DNA from: Muribaculaceae bacterium Isolate-036 (Harlan)
Lineage (GTDB): Bacteria > Bacteroidota > Bacteroidia > Bacteroidales > Muribaculaceae
NCBI GenBank assembly: GCA_003833075.1
Contig: RIAY01000001.1
Location: 124,001 to 188,000 of the forward strand
DNA: 64,000 nucleotides
Reading direction: 5' to 3'
Part shown: piece after piece, positions 58,862 through 64,000 of the stretch
How positions within the stretch are numbered: position 1 is the stretch's first letter
Layout of the letters: each line of letters begins with the position of its first letter
Position numbers and translations under genes: made by a program
Notes under the pieces: generated by a model
Told to the model about the DNA's origin: nothing
Database searches by the model: none
What the model saw: only the letters and a program-made list of their open reading frames with translations

Positions 58862-60403
58862 TTAGCCGAGAGTCAGAGTCACGATGCTTTTTGCGGGGAG
58901 AGTTACAGTAAGCTTTCCCCGTGATTGTTTCCACCCTTTTGTAAAGGGCTTGAGAGTAATGGTCTCAGGATGTCCGAAATCATTATAGTCGTTGATTCCA
59001 GCAGAGGTCAGTATCTCTCCGTTTATGTTCTTTGCTGATATCCCTGCGAGGTCTATGGTGATTTCAGCAGTCTCATTCAGATCTGTATTCACGAGTGATA
59101 TGGTTGTCTTTCCGTCTTTTACGGAAGCTGTGGCATCGACCACAGGCACCATTCGTCCATCGCGGGCGCGAATCATGGGAGTCGCCACGTTGAGAGGAAG
59201 CAGTTTTGCATCCTGATGTGGCACATACATCTTGAAGAGATAGTATGTCGGAGTAAGAACCATCTTGTCGTCTTTTGTGAGCACCATAGACTGCAGCACG
59301 TTTGCGATTTGCGCGATATTTGTCATTTTCACGCGGTCTGTGAAGCGGTGGAAAGTGTTGAGACTGAGAGCAGCGACCATGGCGTCGCGCATTGTGTTCT
59401 GCTGATATAGATGGCCGGATTTTGTTCCCGGCTCTTCGTCCCACCATGTTCCCCATTCGTCAACAAGCAGTCCGATGCGCTTCTTGGGGTCATATTTGTC
59501 CATGATGTCGCAATGACGTTTCACAACATCCTTTACTTCGAGACATTTGCCGAGCGTCCAATAATAGTCTTCGCTGTCGAAGTCGATGGCAGATCCTTTG
59601 CGTCCGGACCATCCTGTCACAGTGTAATAGTGGAGCGAAATGCCATCCATATGGTTGCGGGCATTCTTCATCAGAACTTCCGTCCAGTTGTAGTCATAGT
59701 CGCTGGCGCCTGAAGCTATCTTATATAGCCGGTTGCCATTGAAGTTGCGGCAATATGTCTGATAGCGGCGATATACGTCCGCATAATATTCCGGGCGGAA
59801 ATTGCCGCCGCACCCCCAGCTTTCGTTCCCGACGCCGAGGTATTTGAGTTTCCAGGGCTTTTCGCGTCCGTTCTGTCTGCGCAGGTTTGCCATGGGTCCC
59901 TCTTCTGCGGTGATGTATTCCACCCATTTTGCGAGTTCTTCAACCGTTCCGCTTCCAACGTTGCCGCTGAGATATGGCTCGCATCCGAGCATTTCGCAGA
60001 GGTTGAAGAAATCGTGAGTGCCGAAAGAATTGTCTTCGACAGTGCCTCCCCAGTTGGTGTTTACCATGCGCGGACGATTCTCTTTGGGACCGATGCCGTC
60101 CATCCAGTGGTATTCATCGGCAAAACATCCTCCCGGCCAGCGCAACACGGGTATCTTAAGTTCTTTAAGAGCGTTCAATACATCAGTGCGGTATCCGTTT
60201 GTATTCGGTATCGGTGAATTTTCGCCGACCCAAAGACCGCCGTATATGCATGTTCCGAGATGTTCTGCGAATTGCCCGTAGATTTCTTTAGCGATTATCG
60301 GGCTTTCTTCAGAAGGCAAGAGTGTGACTGTAGCTTCATTTGCTCCCAAAACTGGGAAAGATGCCAATGCTGCTAATGCGAATGATGAGAGTTTTAGTTT
60401 CAT
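58862..60403 (-). CDS. GH51 alpha-L-arabinofuranosidase, secreted
   Basis: Removes arabinofuranosyl side chains from arabinan, arabinogalactan and arabinoxylan. From [21 protein letters not shown] (signal peptide) the protein has 513 residues: a (beta/alpha)8 barrel with acid/base Glu194 (GVGNESWG), nucleophile Glu316 (LVDEWGTW) and [13 protein letters not shown], then a C-terminal beta-sandwich (about 400-513). Both catalytic residues are present, so it should be active, in contrast to the decayed GH53 gene about 10 kb to the left. A longer ORF start was rejected; the promoter (60432-60462) fits 60403. Confidence 0.94.
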   Translation of the reverse strand: MKLKLSSFALAALASFPVLGANEATVTLLPSEESPIIAKEIYGQFAEHLGTCIYGGLWVGENSPIPNTNGYRTDVLNALKELKIPVLRWPGGCFADEYHWMDGIGPKENRPRMVNTNWGGTVEDNSFGTHDFFNLCEMLGCEPYLSGNVGSGTVEELAKWVEYITAEEGPMANLRRQNGREKPWKLKYLGVGNESWGCGGNFRPEYYADVYRRYQTYCRNFNGNRLYKIASGASDYDYNWTEVLMKNARNHMDGISLHYYTVTGWSGRKGSAIDFDSEDYYWTLGKCLEVKDVVKRHCDIMDKYDPKKRIGLLVDEWGTWWDEEPGTKSGHLYQQNTMRDAMVAALSLNTFHRFTDRVKMTNIAQIANVLQSMVLTKDDKMVLTPTYYLFKMYVPHQDAKLLPLNVATPMIRARDGRMVPVVDATASVKDGKTTISLVNTDLNETAEITIDLAGISAKNINGEILTSAGINDYNDFGHPETITLKPFTKGWKQSRGKLTVTLPAKSIVTLTLG

Positions 60404-60431
60404 GAAATAGATTAATTTATTAAAAATCTGA

Positions 60432-60462
60432 CAAATATAATATATCCCGGACATATTTCAAA
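60432..60462 (-). promoter_or_regulatory. canonical promoter of the GH51 gene
   Basis: On the minus strand TTTG (60459-60462) and TATATTTG (60432-60439) are 19 nt apart, a full match. It gives a leader of about 20-25 nt. Confidence 0.72.
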
Positions 60463-60500
60463 ATTAAAGATGCAATGGTTTCACAATGGTTGCTGATTTC

Positions 60501-62195
60501 TCACCGAAAACGCTCAAATTCCGAACGTGAGAAGGAGTGCGGTCTTTCATATGTTTCACGGAATTCGATGCCGAACGGGTCTGTCCAGGATATCTCAAGA
60601 GGGGAGTCGGGAGAGGATGTGTGAACTTTGAACATGCGGTATGCCTGCATCTTTGTGTTTTTGTTATATCTGTTAAGCCAGGTGGACCGCTGGATCATTG
60701 CAGTGACCGTGTAGGCGGGATTCTCGCCCATAAACATCTCGGCAGTTAACTCTTTGCCGTTTTCTTTTATAGTCAGTTTACCGAGGGGGTCATAGGACCA
60801 GACGCAGACATAAACAGTGTTTTCCGGTTCTTTGTCGTAGTCGGTTGCTTGAGGATAAAGTTTCTTGTATGCCTGATACTCACCGTCTGTTGCCAGATAT
60901 TCCTTTACTTTGTTGAGGTCGAATGCCATGAACTGCCGTTCCGGTTCGAAGTCCCATGCCGAGTAGCGCCATCTTATGTCATTGCCGTCAATGGTGAATA
61001 CTTCGTAACCACCAGGAATGCCGTCTGTGCCGATGCTCTTGCAGCCCATTGCCGATGTCCACCATGTAGAACCCGACGCGGATGTGATATTATGGTCAAC
61101 AATGTTCTTTTCAGGCATACGTGTGAGCATCTGGCGGTGTGAGTGTCCGGTCAGCGTATGAATTTCCTTATAAGGGGCAAGAATGTCAAGGAGTGTTTCC
61201 GCGCTCTCCTTTTCGAGTCTGTATTCCACGTCATCGGTCACTCCCTTATATTTCACGAGAGGACAGTGCATGGCGATGACTATCGGAGTCTCTGGAGAAA
61301 TATCGAAAAGATCCTTGCGCAACCAGTCGAACTGTTCGGGAGATATTCTTTCAAGAAAATTGCGTTTCCCAGCAATCCCTTCTGTCTTCTCCTTTTCCGT
61401 GGATTCGTTCCTGTATATGATGTTGTCAAGAAATATATAGTGCACATCGCCAGCGTCGAAAGAGAAATATCGCGGGCCGAAAGCCTTCATAAAAGGTTTT
61501 GCTGCCTCCAGATCCATATCTTTGTCAGCTTCCCAGACCTCACCTCCATTGTTATCGTGGTTGCCCATGATGTTGTATAGAGGAACCGGATATGAGACGC
61601 GGTTGAATGTGTCGCGCAGACGCGAAACAGGGAAATCATTGACATACCAGAACTCGTCCCAGCTACCGTCTCCGAGATGGAATGAAAAGACTGTATAACC
61701 TTTCGCTTCAAGATCTTTGACCTCTTTACGGATTCTGTCCATATATTCTGAAGAGAAAGTCGCCACATCGTTTCGCTGGTTGGCTAAATGCAGATCAGTC
61801 ATCACTAATATGGCGTGTTTTGAATCATTACGTTTTTTCAGACGGAAATCAAGTCGTTCCGGAGTTGCCGGTGTCTCTGTGAAATCTGCCCAGTATTGTG
61901 GTATTGCGTCATCTCTCCATGCCTCATAACCGGAAGGGACCGAGATGAACACCTGAGGATTCTTTTTCTTTGATTTCAGATAGTATGCACCATTCTTATC
62001 TGTCTTTGTCACTTCGTATCCGTCGGAAACCTTAATCCCTGCAACCGGTTGTCCGTCGCATTCGACAGTGCCTGATACTGTCACCCCTTTGGCGGGTTTC
62101 ACCGGAAGCGAAGATTTGAAAGCAGATTGAGCGTAAGTGAGTTGTGACACAGCGGTCAGTGTCATTGCCGCGACTGTGAGTTTTAATGGATTCAT
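60501..62195 (-). CDS. secreted calcineurin-like phosphoesterase (MetallophosN/C type)
   Basis: A 564-residue exported phosphoesterase with signal peptide (MNPLKLTVAAMTLTAVSQLTYA). The N-terminal beta-sandwich (about 35-120; GTVECDGQPVAGIKVSDGYEV) is the MetallophosN domain. The calcineurin-like core has MTDLHLANQ (metal-binding Asp-X-His), FHLGDGSWDE, MGNHDNNGG and GHSHRQML, all residues for a two-metal site. A C-terminal beta domain (MetallophosC, about 410-564) follows. The length is typical of this Bacteroidetes family. The substrate is unknown, possibly phosphodiesters of carbohydrates or lipids. Confidence 0.9.
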   Translation of the reverse strand: MNPLKLTVAAMTLTAVSQLTYAQSAFKSSLPVKPAKGVTVSGTVECDGQPVAGIKVSDGYEVTKTDKNGAYYLKSKKKNPQVFISVPSGYEAWRDDAIPQYWADFTETPATPERLDFRLKKRNDSKHAILVMTDLHLANQRNDVATFSSEYMDRIRKEVKDLEAKGYTVFSFHLGDGSWDEFWYVNDFPVSRLRDTFNRVSYPVPLYNIMGNHDNNGGEVWEADKDMDLEAAKPFMKAFGPRYFSFDAGDVHYIFLDNIIYRNESTEKEKTEGIAGKRNFLERISPEQFDWLRKDLFDISPETPIVIAMHCPLVKYKGVTDDVEYRLEKESAETLLDILAPYKEIHTLTGHSHRQMLTRMPEKNIVDHNITSASGSTWWTSAMGCKSIGTDGIPGGYEVFTIDGNDIRWRYSAWDFEPERQFMAFDLNKVKEYLATDGEYQAYKKLYPQATDYDKEPENTVYVCVWSYDPLGKLTIKENGKELTAEMFMGENPAYTVTAMIQRSTWLNRYNKNTKMQAYRMFKVHTSSPDSPLEISWTDPFGIEFRETYERPHSFSRSEFERFR

Positions 62196-62285
62196 GTCAG
62201 TTAAGTTATGGATTAATAATATGTATGGATTGTGCATCGTAAAATACGGATTCCTGTCAGACACCGTTTATGTTCTGGACCGTGA

Positions 62286-62954
62286 TTATTTGCGACCGAA
62301 GTCAGCCGGAACCTCGCCCCATCGTTCTGTCTGCCACTTCAGGATGCGGGTTGAATAATGATGGGTATTGAGCCAGGACAGAGCCCGTTCCATCATTTTG
62401 AAGCATTTTTCGTTAGCCGGTTCCCGTGTCAGCTGTGTCTTTATCTTGCGGTTTCTTACCCATGCCATGCCGGTTACGGAGTCGCTGTATATGGTATGGC
62501 TTTCTCCCGTCTGCTGCATCAAAGCCAGAGCATGGACAATAGCGAGGAACTCGCCGATATTGTTGGTGGACTTCTCAAAAGGTCCTACGCGGAAAAGTTC
62601 TCGCCCTGACATCAGTTCGACACCTCTGTATTCCATTCTGCCAGGGTTTCCGAGACATGAAGCGTCTACAGCCCACCCGTTCAGGTCAATTTCCGGAAAA
62701 GAAAAGTAATCAGGTTTGCCGCTTGCCGGAATATTCGATCTTGAGGAATTGAGAAGAATATTGCCAAGGTCTTTTTTGTCTTCTCTTACTTCCGAACGTC
62801 TGTATGCCTCGGCTGCCGCTTGCGGGGAGTCATAGCTTTTGAACATCGCGCCAGGAAAATTGTCAACCTGTTCCATCGCATCGTCAAGGTTGTCATAAAC
62901 GCCGGGTACGCGTCCTTTCCATACAACATAATATCTTTTATTGTAATTTGCCAT
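62286..62954 (-). CDS. rnhA: ribonuclease H1 with viroplasmin-type N-terminal domain
   Basis: Cleaves RNA in RNA-DNA hybrids. From MANYNKRYYVVWKGRVPGVY the protein has 222 residues: a viroplasmin/caulimovirus-type hybrid-binding domain (1-50), a linker (about 50-80) and the RNase H fold. Catalytic acids are seen in AVDASCLGNPG (Asp), NNIGEFLAIVHAL (Glu) and IYSDSVTGMAW (Asp). The longer ORF start was rejected because its first 86 codons are not family-like and overlap pdxB. It follows pdxB by 34 nt on the same strand. Confidence 0.93.
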   Translation of the reverse strand: MANYNKRYYVVWKGRVPGVYDNLDDAMEQVDNFPGAMFKSYDSPQAAAEAYRRSEVREDKKDLGNILLNSSRSNIPASGKPDYFSFPEIDLNGWAVDASCLGNPGRMEYRGVELMSGRELFRVGPFEKSTNNIGEFLAIVHALALMQQTGESHTIYSDSVTGMAWVRNRKIKTQLTREPANEKCFKMMERALSWLNTHHYSTRILKWQTERWGEVPADFGRK

Positions 62955-62988
62955 AAAAAGGGATTTAAGAGGACGAAACGGTACTTTG

Positions 62989-63996
62989 TCAGGATTCCGG
63001 TGTCTCCTCGCGGTAATTGTAATTCCGGCGTAAAATGTCAAAAGCTTCCGGATCGGCGCGCAGAGCATCCGTGTCGCACGCAGGATCGTATGATTGCAAA
63101 ATGGCGTCGACATTGATTCTTTCGGGGAATACATAAGCCGGAGCGAGTCCGCTTTTGTCGGTCTCGAAACCGAAAAATCTGTCGATTTCTTCCAGAACCA
63201 TGCGCGTTGCACGCTCTTTTCCCTGTCGGGAATAGCCGGCGATGTGGAAAGTCGCGATGTCGGAAAGCGATAGAAGTTCTCTGTTTATTGCCGGTTCTCC
63301 TTCCCAGGTGTCGATAACAGCAGTTATCTTACCGGCACGCAATGCGGGAAGCGCAGCCTCGGTGTCAAGAACAGCGCCACGTGCCGCATTGATGAGTATC
63401 GCGCCATGTTTCATCCGTTCTATTTCGTGATCGGAGATCAGATGAAAAGAGGGATGTCTGCCGGTTTTTGTAAGCGGAGTGTGTAGAGTGACCGCATCGC
63501 TTTCTCCGAGCAGAGTGTCAAGAGAGACATACTCACCCGGCATGCCTGCCTCCTGTCTGGGAGGGTCGCATATCAGAACCCGTGCGCCAAGAAGTTTTCC
63601 CCAGTGCGCCACAATCGAGCCGACGTTTCCGCAACCTGCTATGCCGATTGTGTCGGAGGCAGGATTGAATCCTTTTCTAAGGAGAGAGGACCAGACATAT
63701 TGCGCAACAGCAGGGGCATTGCATCCGGGACAGTTTGCAACCTTGATTCCTGCTCTTTCACACCACGGAATGTCAATCTGATCCATGCCGATCGTAGCTG
63801 TTGCTATCATCCTTACAGAACTGTCTGAGAGCAGCGAGCTGTCGCAGCGCGTGCGTGTACGTATTATCAGAGCGTCTGCGTCACGCACATTGTCGGGGTT
63901 GAAGTCGAACTGGTCAACGTATTCCACTCTTGCGAATGGTTCAAGACGTCCCCCAATGTATGGTATGTTGTCGTCTATCAGAATCTTTGGTTTCAT
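62989..63996 (-). CDS. pdxB: erythronate-4-phosphate dehydrogenase
   Basis: Oxidises 4-phosphoerythronate in the DXP-dependent pyridoxal 5'-phosphate pathway. The 335-residue protein opens MKPKILIDDNIPYIGGRLEPFA and shows the D-2-hydroxyacid dehydrogenase layout: the NAD Rossmann motif IAGCGNVGSIVA, NAARGAVLDTEAALPALRAG and TPLTKTGRHPSFHLI, with the catalytic Arg/Glu/His set (RTRTRC, GEPAI, FHIAGYS). The C-terminal PdxB-specific dimerisation tail is present (about 285-335). It starts 4 nt from the right edge, so its promoter lies outside the window. Confidence 0.92.
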   Translation of the reverse strand: MKPKILIDDNIPYIGGRLEPFARVEYVDQFDFNPDNVRDADALIIRTRTRCDSSLLSDSSVRMIATATIGMDQIDIPWCERAGIKVANCPGCNAPAVAQYVWSSLLRKGFNPASDTIGIAGCGNVGSIVAHWGKLLGARVLICDPPRQEAGMPGEYVSLDTLLGESDAVTLHTPLTKTGRHPSFHLISDHEIERMKHGAILINAARGAVLDTEAALPALRAGKITAVIDTWEGEPAINRELLSLSDIATFHIAGYSRQGKERATRMVLEEIDRFFGFETDKSGLAPAYVFPERINVDAILQSYDPACDTDALRADPEAFDILRRNYNYREETPES

Positions 63997-64000
63997 GCCG

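Noticed and set aside
62955..63212. N-terminal extension of RNase H
   Set aside because: The 86 added codons are antisense to or overlap pdxB, and the family N-terminus MANYNKRYYVVWKGR begins at 62954.

Overview
The window reads as a chromosomal segment of an anaerobic gut Bacteroidales, most likely a Muribaculaceae relative. This rests on Bacteroidetes-type -7 promoter boxes (TAnnTTTG, several with a TTTG at -33), GLPGLI, GSCFA and DUF4252 proteins, a SusC-like TonB-dependent receptor, PL/GH-type secreted enzymes (GH51, GH53) and the gene order yceD-rpmF-fabH-era-der. I could not run a search, so the family assignment is inference.

Layout. 0-1.6 kb: tandem FKBP-type prolyl isomerases and a small lipoprotein, ended by a perfect 26-bp bidirectional terminator. 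1.6-6 kb: housekeeping operon (minus) tRNA-Arg(CCU), yceD, rpmF, fabH, era, der. 6-18 kb: LysM glucosaminidase, cytidine deaminase, a TonB-receptor/GLPGLI/small-protein operon, a 211-bp palindromic repeat element, a lipoprotein, ychF, an ATP-grasp/GNAT pair, a PHB-depolymerase-like esterase and a GSCFA protein. 39.5-48 kb: nadB, an S41 protease, mfd, mscL, gapA. 48-52.5 kb: a decayed GH53 gene, two DUF4252 genes with their ECF sigma/anti-sigma pair, and an esterase. 52.5-64 kb: queG, an Rpn-type nuclease, a glycerophosphodiesterase/OPA transporter pair, a radical-SAM sulfatase-maturase-like gene, GH51, a large calcineurin-like phosphoesterase, RNase H and pdxB.

The centrepiece (17.8-39.3 kb, all minus strand) is a 22-gene aryl polyene/flexirubin-type pigment cluster. 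An aromatic amino acid ammonia-lyase very like Flavobacterium johnsoniae TAL would make the 4-coumarate starter. A PaaK-like ligase would activate it. Two ACPs, three cysteine ketosynthases, two ketosynthase-like proteins without an obvious catalytic Cys, a ketoreductase and two half-active-site dehydratases would build the polyene. A methyltransferase, a desaturase-like flavoprotein, two acyltransferases and a GT2 would tailor it and attach it to lipid. LolA- and LolB-like proteins, a small DMT transporter and an MMPL exporter would deliver it to the outer membrane. DarA/DarB genes (dialkylresorcinol) are absent, which favours an aryl polyene lipid over a true flexirubin. Odd features are a truncated, degenerate methyltransferase-like tail shared by the exporter and the GT2-acyltransferase, and a repeat element with a decayed outer-membrane protein gene lodged inside the cluster.

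Most cluster genes overlap by 1-17 nt, often as ATGA, so they are probably translationally coupled and read from one main promoter upstream of the ammonia-lyase gene.
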